DNA of 64,000 bases from Mycolicibacterium sphagni (GTDB lineage Bacteria; Actinomycetota; Actinomycetes; Mycobacteriales; Mycobacteriaceae), in NCBI RefSeq assembly GCF_013337765.1, contig NZ_VBSB01000010.1, positions 248,001 to 312,000 of the forward strand. Reading direction: 5' to 3'. Positions within the stretch are counted from its first letter, which is position 1. Each line of letters opens with the position of its first letter. Shown here one piece after another: positions 17,422 to 26,618 of the stretch. The notes under the pieces are model-generated. The model was not told the origin of the DNA, searched no databases, and saw only the letters and a program-made list of their open reading frames with translations. The translations under genes were made by a program, and so were the position numbers.

Positions 17422-18255
17422 TTACCAGACCCGCACGTAGTCGACGAGCATCTGTGCCGGATAGTTGCCCGGCCGCGGATCCCCACCGCCGGAACCACTC
17501 ACGGCCAAATTCAGCACCGGGAACATCCGGTAGTCGGGGAAGTTGAAGGGCCAGTCATCGAGGGAGTTCGCCGGCACGGTGAAGTACGGCTCGGCTCCCT
17601 CGACGTAGTCCTGCCAGAAGTACATCCCGGTGTCGTTCCACGTGACACGCCAGGTGTGCCAGTTGCTATCCACCCCAACGTGTTGGGTCGCGAACGACGT
17701 GCCATCCAGACGGGCGTGAACCGTCGTCCCTGACGGCCAATCGCCATTGCCGTACCACTCGACGAGGTCGACTTCGCCACCCACTTCGGGATGGTCGTTC
17801 ATCAGCCACCAGGCCGGCCAGGCGCCCGCGGTCAGACAGTCGAACTTGATCCGGGCTTCCCACGTGGTTCCGATTCCGCCCCACCAGTTTCCGACAACCT
17901 TGCCGCTGACGTACTTGTTGTTGTCGCGCGTGGCACGGATGACGAGATTGGACTTGCCGTCGAGGAAGACGTGCTGGCGATCGTCGCGGTATTGCCCCAT
18001 GTTCTCGGGGCGGTCCCAGAACACCGGGTTCTTGATGAGCTCGCGCTTCTGGGCGATGTGCCACTTTGCGCCGTCGGGGGCCGAGGCGGCCGGTCCGTCG
18101 AACTCGTCATGGAACAAGTAGGCCGGGGCCCCGGCGTTGGCCGGCGGTGCTTGCGGGCGGGTCGGCGTGGCTCCCGCGATCGGCACGGGCAGGGCAGCGG
18201 CGACTGCTCCGAATCCCGCCATCAGCATCAGACTTCGACGATCAATATCAGGCAC
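17422..18255 (-). CDS. Secreted GH16 beta-1,3-glucanase (Rv0315-like)
   Basis: The catalytic motif GEVDLVEWYG fits the GH16 ExDxxE signature, with nucleophile and acid/base glutamates on one strand. WEARIKFDC, AWPAWWLMN and the C-terminal MLVDYVRVW are also typical. The N-terminus DRRSLMLMAGFGAVAAALP carries a twin arginine before a hydrophobic stretch, suggesting Tat or Sec export. It strongly recalls M. tuberculosis Rv0315, described as a beta-1,3-glucanase. The start is taken as GTG at 18253-18255, just before PDIDRRS; longer forms would put about 30 non-signal residues in front. Together with the GH64 enzyme, the organism has two unrelated laminarin-cutting enzymes in this window. Confidence 0.88.
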   Translation of the reverse strand: MPDIDRRSLMLMAGFGAVAAALPVPIAGATPTRPQAPPANAGAPAYLFHDEFDGPAASAPDGAKWHIAQKRELIKNPVFWDRPENMGQYRDDRQHVFLDGKSNLVIRATRDNNKYVSGKVVGNWWGGIGTTWEARIKFDCLTAGAWPAWWLMNDHPEVGGEVDLVEWYGNGDWPSGTTVHARLDGTSFATQHVGVDSNWHTWRVTWNDTGMYFWQDYVEGAEPYFTVPANSLDDWPFNFPDYRMFPVLNLAVSGSGGGDPRPGNYPAQMLVDYVRVW

Positions 18256-18690
18256 CGGTAAACCATAGAGGCGAAACCTCACGGCCCATGTAACTGGGTG
18301 CGTTGCGCAGACACCTTTGCCGTTAACCTTCTGTTCAAGCACCACCAAAAGGCTCGCTGATCTGCACCAACACGCTCACGCGGGGTACCCAGCGAGCCAG
18401 CAAAGAGCTGTGCTGTGTCGCGGCTACGGCCGCTACAAATCCACTCTGAGCACCGCGGCCGGCATCCTCGCAAACCATGACCGCGCCACGCGGACGCCTG
18501 CCCGCGCAAACATGCGATGACCTCGGCCTCTTGGTCGCATGCGGTGCCCGCCGAGGGTCTCCGTGAGGGCGCCGAGTAACCAGTCCGTAGGACAAGGGCA
18601 AGCATTCGAGCCCGCACCATTCACCTTTTGGGGTGGTCCTGACCTGCCCGCTCGTCTACTATGCCCATGAGCCAGCGAAGGGGTCAGCAA
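18256..18690. other. 435-nt divergent intergenic region with one inverted repeat
   Basis: No convincing gene was seen here. It separates the start of the GH16 gene from the start of the secreted repeat protein, so it must hold both promoters. It contains the inverted repeat CATGCGA (18511-18517) and TCGCATG (18535-18541) around a 17-nt loop. The pairing extends by GGTC/GACC with a small bulge. This could be an operator or an RNA hairpin in the leader of the rightward gene. Short open frames within it lack ribosome-binding sites. Confidence 0.5.
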
Positions 18691-20118
18691 ATGGGGTCGA
18701 GTAAATACGTCGGTTACGTCGGCGGTGTCGCCGTTGCAGTCGGGGTGGGCGCGGCCGTTGCCGCCGCCAGCCAAGGCGTAGCAAGCGCTGATACTGGCAA
18801 ACCCGATTCGTCGAGCGCGTCTGACTCGGCAAAGACCGACGCGGGACCGAAGAAGTCCGCGACCGGCAACACCAAACGCGCCAAGCCGGCATCCAAGCTG
18901 AACGACAAGCCGAGCAGCGCAGGCGCTTCCGAAACCAAGTCCGCCGCAGCGACAGCGACGAGCGCCAAGGTCACCCCGGTCGAGTTCGAGGCCGCCCAGG
19001 TCGAGAAGCTGCAGGGTCTGTTCACCGGCCACGCGGCGCCAAGGCCGGCCGCAGCCACCCCGTCCACCACGGCCGGCACGACCGCCGCGGCGACCGCCGC
19101 CGCCACCGTCAATCCCGCGACGGCGTTCTGGAACCCGTTCCGGTGGATGCCGCCGGAGCCGGCGCCGCAGGACATGCCCGGCCCGATCTGGACTCTCGAA
19201 GAGTCCTTCATGGCCATCTTCCCGAACCCCGTAAAGGCTGTCGCCCGTGAGGGATTCGAGTTCGGCTACCGCCTCACCCAGATGATTCCGTGGGTCAACA
19301 TCATCGTCCCATTCACGAACATCATCACCGACCTGCCCAACGCGTTCGCAGGCGACAAGGCGGCCGCCCAGCGCGTCATCAACAATCTCATCGTCACGAT
19401 CAATCCGGTCGCGGTGCTGTACTACGGCTACAACGAGATCGCCGACGTCCTCAACCTGGAAGCGCCCGCCCTGCAGCTGCAGACTTGGTTCATCTCCTCG
19501 TTGTGGAACCTGTTCGATCCGTTTGCGTTGCTGCACATCCGCGGCGAGGCCGGGCTGCCGCTGTCGACGTCGACCCCGCCGCCGGACCAAGTAACTCCAG
19601 AAGCAGCGGCCACCACCACACTGGCCGCGGCGGTGAAACCGTCGGCCAGCGATGTCCCGCCGACCATCGACCTGCCTGAGACGCCCGATCCGTTCCGGGC
19701 CGACGATCCCAAGCCGTACGGGATGCCCACTGCGGTGTGGAACACCGAAAAGGGCTTGGTCGCAATATTTCCCGCTGAGGTGCAGCCCGTCGTACGCGAG
19801 CTCTACGAGGCCAGCTGGCGGATCTCGCAGATGGTCCCTAGTCTGAGCGCCGCGGTCCCGATCGCTGAGCTTCTGCCCGCTCTCTACCAGGCCGCGCTCG
19901 GCCATCAGGACACCGCGCAGACGGCGATCAACAACGTGCTGCTGGCCACCACCCCCCTGTCGATTCTGTACTACGGCTACGACCAGCTCGCCGACCTGTG
20001 GAACGTGGAAGAAGCGGCGCAAGCACTCAAGGTCGAGATCTACGCCGCGGTGTGGGACGAGGCTGATCCGCACGGCTACGTACACGTTCCGGGCCACTCG
20101 GGTCTGACGACCGTCTAG
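18691..20118 (+). CDS. Secreted mycobacterial protein with an internal duplication, unknown function
   Basis: The N-terminus GSSKYVGYVGGVAVAVGVG followed by ASQGVASAD is a mycobacterial export leader like that of the GH64 enzyme. A Lys/Ser/Ala linker runs to about residue 150. Two related helical units follow: residues about 162-291 and 345-475. Each begins near MPxxxW, includes a MAIFP- or VAIFP-like segment and ends with LYYGY[ND][EQ][IL]AD. No catalytic motif is evident. The ATG at 18691 is chosen because AAGGGG lies about 7 nt upstream; two ATGs 24-30 nt earlier have no such signal. It is probably a surface or periplasmic structural or lipid-handling protein, which is inference only. Confidence 0.68.
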   Translation: MGSSKYVGYVGGVAVAVGVGAAVAAASQGVASADTGKPDSSSASDSAKTDAGPKKSATGNTKRAKPASKLNDKPSSAGASETKSAAATATSAKVTPVEFEAAQVEKLQGLFTGHAAPRPAAATPSTTAGTTAAATAAATVNPATAFWNPFRWMPPEPAPQDMPGPIWTLEESFMAIFPNPVKAVAREGFEFGYRLTQMIPWVNIIVPFTNIITDLPNAFAGDKAAAQRVINNLIVTINPVAVLYYGYNEIADVLNLEAPALQLQTWFISSLWNLFDPFALLHIRGEAGLPLSTSTPPPDQVTPEAAATTTLAAAVKPSASDVPPTIDLPETPDPFRADDPKPYGMPTAVWNTEKGLVAIFPAEVQPVVRELYEASWRISQMVPSLSAAVPIAELLPALYQAALGHQDTAQTAINNVLLATTPLSILYYGYDQLADLWNVEEAAQALKVEIYAAVWDEADPHGYVHVPGHSGLTTV

Positions 20119-20150
20119 TTTTGGATGTGCTCCTAGCCTGGCCCGCAAAT

Positions 20151-20175
20151 CGCTAGTGCGGCTTGACAACTAGCG
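20151..20175. promoter_or_regulatory. Stem-loop after the secreted repeat gene
   Basis: CGCTAGT and ACTAGCG form a perfect 7-bp stem around an 11-nt loop, 32 nt after the stop codon of the secreted protein. There is no following T-run. It could be a weak terminator. Its loop contains TTGACA, so an operator or promoter element for the ABC operon is also possible. Confidence 0.4.
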
Positions 20176-20400
20176 ACTGCGGTCTGCCTGTCTCGCAATG
20201 TCGGTGCTAGACACCTGATATCGCGCACCTCCGCTCATACTTCAGCAACGGCCTGTTCTGTTGCGACTCGGGCACACCGGCTGAAGCGTGATTCCTCCCC
20301 CGGATGCGGACGCGCCGTTCTGCCCCCAAGATCGAAGAGTTGCGGCAGAGTGACCTGACGCCCAACTCTGTCCGATCGGTTGTCGAATCAAGGGAGCGAT

Positions 20401-22038
20401 ATGAAGGTGCGCAGCGTTATCGCCATTGGAAGTGTCGCGGCGGTGGCCGCTTTCGGTGTCTCCTCCTGTGGCAGCAAGAGTGGTGGTGGCGGCAGCACGG
20501 GCGGTGACATCAACGTCTCGATGACGTCGTTCCCGGATTACGTCGACCCTCAGCTGTCCTACACCCTCGAAGGCTGGGAAGTTCTCTGGAATGTCTACAC
20601 CCCACTGCTGACCTATAAGCACCAAAAGGGTGACGGCGGTACCGATATCGTTCCCGGACTGGCCAAAGACATGCCGCAGATCTCGCCCGACGGCAAGACC
20701 TACAAGCTGACGCTGCGACCGAACATGAAATACTCCGACGGCACCCCGATCAAAGCCTCGGACTTCACCTACGCCATCAAGCGCCTGTTCAAGGCCAACT
20801 CGGGTGGTTCCGTCTTCTACGAAGGTATCGTCGGTGCAACAGATTTCGCTGACGGCAAGTCCGACACCATCAGCGGCATCACGGCCGACGACAACACCGG
20901 CGACATTACGATCCAACTGGACAAACCCAACGGGACGTTCAACAGCGTGCTCGCGCTGATGTTCGCGGCCCCGGTGCCGCCGACCACAACCCTGGACAAG
21001 GACGTCACCAACAATCCGCCGCCGTCCAGCGGCCCGTTCGTGATCACCAAAGTTGACGCGCCGAATACCCTGACGATGGAACGCAACCCGCAGTTCAAGA
21101 CCGTCAAGGACGCCGGCGCCAGCGAGGTCGCTGACGCCCAGGTCGACAAGATCACGGTCACCCAGAACAAGAACAACTCCTCCCAGGTCACCGGCGTCGA
21201 ACAGAACCAGATCGACTTCATGACCGATCCCCCCGACGCAGACCGCCTTCCTGAGGTAAAGGCCAAGTACAGCAGCAGGTTTCGCCTTGAGAATTCGATC
21301 AACACCTACTACTTCTGGATGAACACGCAGAAGGCACCGTTCAACGACCTCAAAGTCCGCCAAGCCATCAACTACGCCATCGACCCCGAAGCCCTCAACC
21401 GGGTGTTCGGTGGGCGGCTGCATGCGACCCAGCAGATCCTTCCGCCCGGCATGCCCGGCTACGAGGAATACAAGCTCTATCCGGGGCCGGACCTTGACAA
21501 GGCCAAACAGCTTCTTACCGAGGCGAATCCGGCAGACAAGGACATCACCGTCTGGACCGACGACGAGCCGGACCGCAAGCGCATCGGCGAGTACTACCAC
21601 GACCTGCTGACGCAGCTAGGCTTCAACGCCCAGCTCAAAGTCATCGCCGGGGATGTCTACTTCACGACGATCGGCAACACTTCGACACCGGATCTGGACA
21701 CCGGCTTCGCCGACTGGTTCCAGGACTTCCCGCACCCCGACGACTTCTTCCGGCCGCTGCTCAATGGCGCGAACATCCTGCCAACGAACAGCAACAACTT
21801 CTCGCAAGTCAACCTTCCAGACCTTGACGCCAAGCAGAACGACCTGCTCACCAAGCAGCTCACCGACGATGTGAAGAAGCAGTATGGTGCGCTGGACAAG
21901 GCCTACATGGAGCAGGCGGTTTGGGCGCCGTACGGCAACGAGGAATACACCACCTTCCTCTCCGAGCGCATGGACTTCGACAAGTCCTATCACCATCTGT
22001 TGTTCAACCAGGACTACACCTCGTTCGCGCTCAAGTAA
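20401..22038 (+). CDS. ABC transporter substrate-binding lipoprotein (peptide/opine type)
   Basis: This 545-residue extracytoplasmic binding protein of the SBP_bac_5 family has signal peptide MKVRSVIAIGSVAAVAAFG and lipobox VSSC. Family motifs include YTPLLTY, PGLAKDMPQISPDGKTYKL, LRPNMKYSDGTPIKASDFTYAIKRLF and VRQAINYAIDPEALNRVFGG. It captures oligopeptides or similar ligands and delivers them to the permease encoded just downstream. AGGGAG before the ATG at 20401 decides the start. It is the first gene of a five-gene operon. The exact ligand cannot be predicted. Confidence 0.9.
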   Translation: MKVRSVIAIGSVAAVAAFGVSSCGSKSGGGGSTGGDINVSMTSFPDYVDPQLSYTLEGWEVLWNVYTPLLTYKHQKGDGGTDIVPGLAKDMPQISPDGKTYKLTLRPNMKYSDGTPIKASDFTYAIKRLFKANSGGSVFYEGIVGATDFADGKSDTISGITADDNTGDITIQLDKPNGTFNSVLALMFAAPVPPTTTLDKDVTNNPPPSSGPFVITKVDAPNTLTMERNPQFKTVKDAGASEVADAQVDKITVTQNKNNSSQVTGVEQNQIDFMTDPPDADRLPEVKAKYSSRFRLENSINTYYFWMNTQKAPFNDLKVRQAINYAIDPEALNRVFGGRLHATQQILPPGMPGYEEYKLYPGPDLDKAKQLLTEANPADKDITVWTDDEPDRKRIGEYYHDLLTQLGFNAQLKVIAGDVYFTTIGNTSTPDLDTGFADWFQDFPHPDDFFRPLLNGANILPTNSNNFSQVNLPDLDAKQNDLLTKQLTDDVKKQYGALDKAYMEQAVWAPYGNEEYTTFLSERMDFDKSYHHLLFNQDYTSFALK

Positions 22039-23021
22039 TGGCGATGTCCACCGCCGTGCGGGGCCGTAGTCCCTGGTACCTGGCGTGGATCCGGCTGCGG
22101 CGCAACAAGGTAGCTCTGGCATTTGGCGTGCTGTTCCTGGTGATCGTCGTGTTCTGCCTGGCGGCCCCACTGTGGGCCGACCACGTCGCACATACCGGGC
22201 CGAACCAGAACCACATCACCGACAAGATCCTGATCGATGGGCAGCCGACCAACATCGTCTCCACCGACGGAACACCGTTGGGCCCAGGGCTTCGCGGTCG
22301 CTACCTGCTCGGTGCGGACCAAAACGGCCGCGACGTGATGGTGCGCCTGATGTACGGCGGCCGGACCTCGATCTACGTGGGCGTGCTCGCCGCGGTCATC
22401 ACGACGATGCTTGCGGTGATCGTCGGCATGCTCGCCGGCTACTACCGCGGGTGGATCGACTCGGTGCTCTCCCGCATCCTCGACGTGGTGTGGGCGTTTC
22501 CTGTGCTCCTTCTCGGCATCGCACTGGGCACCACCCTCGCGCTGGGCGGCCTGAAGATCGGTGGACTGCAGATCGCCGGCGACTCACTCTGGATTCCAAT
22601 TCTCATCATCGGCCTTGTCTATGTGCCCTACATGGCCAGACCGATTCGTGGCGAGATCCTGGCGTTGCGCGAGAAGGAGTTCGTCGAAGCTGCTGTGGCC
22701 CAGGGCAAAGGCCCCGTCCGGATCATGGTGTCCGAACTGTTGCCGAACATCGTTTCGACGATAATCGTCTTCTTCACCCTCAACATCGCCAACAACATGC
22801 TGCTTGAATCGGCGCTGTCCTTCCTCGGCGCCGGGGTGCGCCCACCCAACGCATCGTGGGGCACGATGATCGCCGACGGGTACCAAACCATCTACACGGC
22901 ACCCCATCTGACGATCGTTCCGGGCCTGATGATCGTGCTGACTGTGCTATCGCTCAACGTATTCGGTGATGGCCTGCGCGACGCGTTGGACCCGCGGGCC
23001 AAGATCCGGCTGGAGCACTAA
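22038..23021 (+). CDS. ABC transporter permease, DppC type
   Basis: This 327-residue inner-membrane permease has an N-terminal helix (VALAFGVLFLVIVVFCLAAP), a short periplasmic domain and a BPD_transp_1 domain. The cytoplasmic coupling EAA loop reads EFVEAAVAQGKGPVRIMVSE, and the DppC-specific FLGAGVRPPNASWGTMIADG is present. Its ATG overlaps the stop of the binding-protein gene by one base (TAATG), indicating translational coupling. It pairs with the next permease to form the channel. Confidence 0.9.
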   Translation: MAMSTAVRGRSPWYLAWIRLRRNKVALAFGVLFLVIVVFCLAAPLWADHVAHTGPNQNHITDKILIDGQPTNIVSTDGTPLGPGLRGRYLLGADQNGRDVMVRLMYGGRTSIYVGVLAAVITTMLAVIVGMLAGYYRGWIDSVLSRILDVVWAFPVLLLGIALGTTLALGGLKIGGLQIAGDSLWIPILIIGLVYVPYMARPIRGEILALREKEFVEAAVAQGKGPVRIMVSELLPNIVSTIIVFFTLNIANNMLLESALSFLGAGVRPPNASWGTMIADGYQTIYTAPHLTIVPGLMIVLTVLSLNVFGDGLRDALDPRAKIRLEH

Positions 23022-23024
23022 CCC

Positions 23025-23987
23025 ATGGCCCGCTTCGTCGCGCGCCGGCTGATCGGCATGATCGCCGTGCTGTTCGCCATATCGGTGATCGTGTTCTTGA
23101 TCTTCAACGTGATCCCCAATTCCGACCCGGCGGCCCGCATCGCAGGCAAGAACGCCAACCCCGCTCTGATTGCGCGCGTCAGCGCCGATCTCGGTCTCGA
23201 CCAGCCCCTGCCCGTGCAGTACCTGACCATGATGAAGCAGATATTCACCGGCGAGCTCACCTCGTACGCCAGCAATCAGAATGTGGCACAACAGATCTGG
23301 AACGGCCTGCCCGCGACATTGTCGCTCACGATCGGTGCGGCCGTGCTGTGGATGGCGCTTGCCATCTGGTTCGGCTACCTCAGCGCGGTACATGCCGGCC
23401 GATTCACCGACCGGGCGCTCACCATCCTGTCATTGGTCGGCATTTCGATGCCTGTCTTCTGGTTGGCCGCAATCTTGTTGTATTTCTTGAGCTTCAAAGT
23501 GCAGCTGTTCCCGACCGGGAGTTACGTGCCGCTGACCGAGGACCCGCTGGACTGGCTCTATCACCTGATCTTGCCGTGGATCACGTTGGCCGTGCTCTAC
23601 GTCGGGTTCTACAGCCGCGTGTTGCGATCGAACATGCTCGACGCGATGAACGAGGACTACGTGCGCACAGCCCGCGCCAAGGGGATCAGCGAGCGGCAGG
23701 TGCGCATCCGCCACGTGCTGCGCAATTCGATGATTCCCATCGTCACGCTGTTCGGCTTGGACTTCGGCGCGGTAGTCGGCGGCGGGGCCATCCTCACCGA
23801 GACGGTGTTCAACCTCAACGGGGTCGGGCTCTACGCCGGCCAGGCCATCGGCAAGCTGGATTTGCCCCCGCTGATGGCGGTGACGATGTTCGGCGCGTTC
23901 TTCATCGTGCTGTTCAACACCATCGTCGACATCCTCTACGCCGTCCTGGACCCGCGGATCCGCCTGGGAGAGGCCGCCCCCGCATGA
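23025..23987 (+). CDS. ABC transporter permease, DppB type
   Basis: The 320-residue permease begins MARFVARRLIGMIAVLF, typical for DppB/OppB. It has LGLDQPLPVQYLTMMKQIFTG, the EAA loop EDYVRTARAKGISERQVRIRH and FGAVVGGGAILTETVFNLNGVG. About six membrane segments are expected. It follows the DppC-type gene after 3 nt and overlaps the next gene by ATGA. The C-before-B order is reversed relative to the common dpp order but otherwise unremarkable. Confidence 0.9.
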   Translation: MARFVARRLIGMIAVLFAISVIVFLIFNVIPNSDPAARIAGKNANPALIARVSADLGLDQPLPVQYLTMMKQIFTGELTSYASNQNVAQQIWNGLPATLSLTIGAAVLWMALAIWFGYLSAVHAGRFTDRALTILSLVGISMPVFWLAAILLYFLSFKVQLFPTGSYVPLTEDPLDWLYHLILPWITLAVLYVGFYSRVLRSNMLDAMNEDYVRTARAKGISERQVRIRHVLRNSMIPIVTLFGLDFGAVVGGGAILTETVFNLNGVGLYAGQAIGKLDLPPLMAVTMFGAFFIVLFNTIVDILYAVLDPRIRLGEAAPA

Positions 23988-24973
23988 CACCCATCCTGAC
24001 TGTCACCGATCTGCAAGTCAGCTTCGCCACCGAAGACGGTGTGGTGCGCGCGGTCGACGGGGTGTCGTTCGAGGTCGCGCCCGGCGAGGTCGTCGCCGTC
24101 GTCGGGGAGTCGGGCAGCGGCAAGAGCGTGACGGCGCAGACGCTGATCGGGCTCACGCGGGCACCCAACACCAGGATCGCCGGATCGGTGAACTTCGGCG
24201 GTCGCGAGCTCACCGAGCTGTCCGATCACGAATTGCGCAGTGTGCGTGGCGAACACATCGCGATGGTGTTCCAGGATCCGATGACCTCACTGAACCCGGT
24301 GTACCGCGTCGGCGATCAGATCGTCGAGATGATTCGTGCTCATCGTGACGTCTCCAAATCCGAAGCCCTCTCCAGCGCAGTCGAATTGCTGCGCTCGGTG
24401 GGTATTCCCAACCCGGAGCGCCGGGTGCGCGACTACCCGCACGAATTCTCCGGCGGCATGCGTCAGCGAGTGATGATCGCGATGGCGCTGGCGCTGGAAC
24501 CCGAGGTGCTGATCGCAGACGAACCCACCACCGCGCTCGATGTCACCATTCAGGCCCAGATCCTGCGCCTGCTGGACACGTTGAACCGCGACCGCGATCT
24601 GTCCGTCGTGCTGATCACGCACGACCTCGGCGTCGTCGCCGAACTGGCCGACCGGGTGGTAGTCATGTACGCGGGCCAGATCGTCGAGGACGCGACGCTC
24701 GACGAACTCTTCTACAACCCGCAGCATCCCTACACCTGGGGTCTGCTCGGCTCCATTGCCCGCCTCGACGAAGCCCGGCCGGACAGGTTGACCCAGATCG
24801 TCGGCGCACCACCGTCATTGCTGAACCCGCCGACCGGATGCCGATTCGCGCCTCGGTGCAAGTACGCCTTCGAAAAGTGCACGCAGCCACCGACTCTGGA
24901 GTCCAAACTGGACATCCCCGGCCACCTGGACCGCTGCTGGCTGTCGCCGGCCGAGAAAGAGGCCAACCGGTGA
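23984..24973 (+). CDS. ABC transporter ATP-binding protein, DppD type
   Basis: The 329-residue ATPase has Walker A GESGSGKS, signature FSGGMRQRV, Walker B VLIADEPTTALD and the switch histidine in LITHDLGVV. The C-terminal oligopeptide-transporter extension includes NPPTGCRFAPRCKYAFEKC, whose cysteines probably bind an Fe-S cluster or metal, as is common in this subfamily. It is one of two ATPases that together energise the importer. The ATGA overlap with the preceding permease fixes the start at 23984. Confidence 0.92.
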   Translation: MTPILTVTDLQVSFATEDGVVRAVDGVSFEVAPGEVVAVVGESGSGKSVTAQTLIGLTRAPNTRIAGSVNFGGRELTELSDHELRSVRGEHIAMVFQDPMTSLNPVYRVGDQIVEMIRAHRDVSKSEALSSAVELLRSVGIPNPERRVRDYPHEFSGGMRQRVMIAMALALEPEVLIADEPTTALDVTIQAQILRLLDTLNRDRDLSVVLITHDLGVVAELADRVVVMYAGQIVEDATLDELFYNPQHPYTWGLLGSIARLDEARPDRLTQIVGAPPSLLNPPTGCRFAPRCKYAFEKCTQPPTLESKLDIPGHLDRCWLSPAEKEANR

Positions 24974-25953
24974 AGGGCGATCCGCTGCTTGAGGTTACCG
25001 ACCTCGTCAAGCATTTTCCCATCAAGTCCGGCGTCGTCGTGGATCGCGAAGTGGCCCGGGTGCGGGCCGTCGACGGCGTCAGTTTCACCCTGCACGAGGG
25101 CGAAACGCTGGGATTGGTCGGCGAATCCGGCTGCGGCAAATCCACGCTCTGCCGGGCGATCCTGCAGTTGGTGACGCCCACGTCGGGATCGGTCCGGTTC
25201 GGCGGCCAGGAGCTCGTGGGCCGATCCCGGCGCGGACTGCGACCACTCCGCCGCGAGATGCAAATGGTTTTCCAGGACCCGTACGCCTCACTGAATCCCC
25301 GTAAGCGGGTGGGTCAGATCATCGGTGACCCGCTCGAGCTGCATGGGTTGGCCAGTGGCGCGGAGCTCAGGCGGCGGGTGCAGGATCTCCTCGACCGGGT
25401 GGGACTGCAGGCCGAACACTACAATCGCTATCCCCATGAGTTCTCCGGCGGCCAACGCCAGCGGATCGGGATCGCCAGGGCGCTGGCCCTGCAGCCGAAG
25501 CTGATCATCGCCGATGAGCCCGTGTCGGCGCTCGACGTGTCCGTTCAGGCACAGATCGTCAATCTTCTCGAGGACCTACAGAACGAATTCAGCCTGTCCT
25601 ACCTGTTCGTCGCGCACGATCTCGGTGTCGTCCGCCACGTGTCCGACCGGGTGGCCGTGATGTACCTGGGCAAGATCGTTGAGCACTCCCCCGCCGACGC
25701 GCTATACGGGCACCCACTACACCCGTACAGCAATGCGTTGCTCTCAGCGGTGCCGATACCGGACCCGCGCAAGAACTTTGCCCGGGAACGCATCACCCTC
25801 GAGGGAGATGTGCCGAGCCCGATCGACCCGCCGCCGGCCTGCCGGTTCCACACGCGTTGCGTCTTCGCCACCGACATCTGCCGCACCGAGGAGCCGCAAC
25901 TGGCCGAGCTGGAGCCAGGCCATTTTGCGGCGTGTCACCATCCTCGGTTCTGA
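24970..25953 (+). CDS. ABC transporter ATP-binding protein, DppF type
   Basis: The 327-residue ATPase has Walker A GESGCGKST, signature FSGGQRQRI, Walker B LIIADEPVSALD and switch VAHDLGVVRH. The C-terminal PACRFHTRCVFATDICR cysteine motif matches its DppD-type partner. The start is GTG in a GTGA overlap with the preceding gene. It is the last gene of the importer operon; the next gene lies on the opposite strand 13 nt beyond. Confidence 0.92.
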   Translation: MKGDPLLEVTDLVKHFPIKSGVVVDREVARVRAVDGVSFTLHEGETLGLVGESGCGKSTLCRAILQLVTPTSGSVRFGGQELVGRSRRGLRPLRREMQMVFQDPYASLNPRKRVGQIIGDPLELHGLASGAELRRRVQDLLDRVGLQAEHYNRYPHEFSGGQRQRIGIARALALQPKLIIADEPVSALDVSVQAQIVNLLEDLQNEFSLSYLFVAHDLGVVRHVSDRVAVMYLGKIVEHSPADALYGHPLHPYSNALLSAVPIPDPRKNFARERITLEGDVPSPIDPPPACRFHTRCVFATDICRTEEPQLAELEPGHFAACHHPRF

Positions 25954-25966
25954 GCGGCGAGAGCGC

Positions 25967-26212
25967 TTAGACGGCGCCGCCCGTGTATGAGCTAGACCCG
26001 TGGCCGAACGGGACGGGGTTGTTCCAGTTGCCGACGCCGTAGGGAACGGACGGGTCGGTGCCGTAGGGCACCTGGGGGTCCGGGCCGTTTTGGAGACATT
26101 GATAGGCCGTCGGACAAGCCGGTGCCGTGTCGGCGGCTTCGGCAATGCCTGCCGAACCCAGGTCCAGTGCCAGAGCTCCGGCAAGGGTCACAACGATGGC
26201 GGATTTCCTCAT
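25967..26212 (-). CDS. Small secreted protein
   Basis: The 81-residue precursor has a clear signal peptide (MRKSAIVVTLAGALALDLG, cleavage after IAEA near residue 26). The short mature part is rich in Pro, Gly, Tyr and Asn (PQVPYGTDPSVPYGVGNWNN), with one cysteine pair (ACPTAYQC). GAAGGAG lies a few bases before the ATG. It converges on the ABC operon. The VPYG repeats suggest an unstructured cell-wall or extracellular peptide. I do not recognise the family. Confidence 0.65.
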   Translation of the reverse strand: MRKSAIVVTLAGALALDLGSAGIAEAADTAPACPTAYQCLQNGPDPQVPYGTDPSVPYGVGNWNNPVPFGHGSSSYTGGAV

Positions 26213-26385
26213 GATCGACTCCTTCGCCGACGTGAACTGCGTGCTAACTCCAGTTATCCGCCGGGTTGCTGTCAGGGTCATTGGAGCTGGCCCCCAACGG
26301 GCTGTTCCAGGTAGCAGGTAATACGTTTCGACATGCCGCCCGGTGGGGATACCAAGCCAGCACAACTCGACATGTGGGGGAATCG

Positions 26386-26616
26386 ATGAACGGTGGGGAT
26401 AGCGCTACGGGAGAGGTTGTCCGTACTCTGGGACTCGTGCTGAACCTCGCCGCGATCGTGGCGTTCGCGCTCTTCCTGAGCACGTTGGGGTCCACCGGTC
26501 CCGGTGCGTCGGCAGCGGCGGCCGCCGTCACCGTCGTCGCTTTTCTCGCCAGCCTGCTGTGCTTCGCCGCCGATCGCCGGCGCTCTGAAGCCGAGTTGAC
26601 CGCCGCCGAGATCTGA
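26386..26616 (+). CDS. Small two-helix membrane protein
   Basis: The 76-residue protein has two predicted membrane spans (VLNLAAIVAFALFLSTLG and AAVTVVAFLASLLCFAA) separated by a short GSTGPGAS loop, and a charged C-terminus (DRRRSEAELTAAEI). It ends 2 nt before the start of the pyruvate oxidase gene, so it is probably cotranscribed with that enzyme. A link to the membrane-associated oxidase is plausible but unproven. Confidence 0.6.
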   Translation: MNGGDSATGEVVRTLGLVLNLAAIVAFALFLSTLGSTGPGASAAAAAVTVVAFLASLLCFAADRRRSEAELTAAEI

Positions 26617-26618
26617 CG

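Noticed and set aside
18433..20169. Open frame of about 578 codons opposite the secreted repeat protein
   Set aside because: It mirrors the codon periodicity of the plus-strand gene, is Arg/Gly-rich without domain motifs, and the plus-strand reading has a leader and a duplicated domain.
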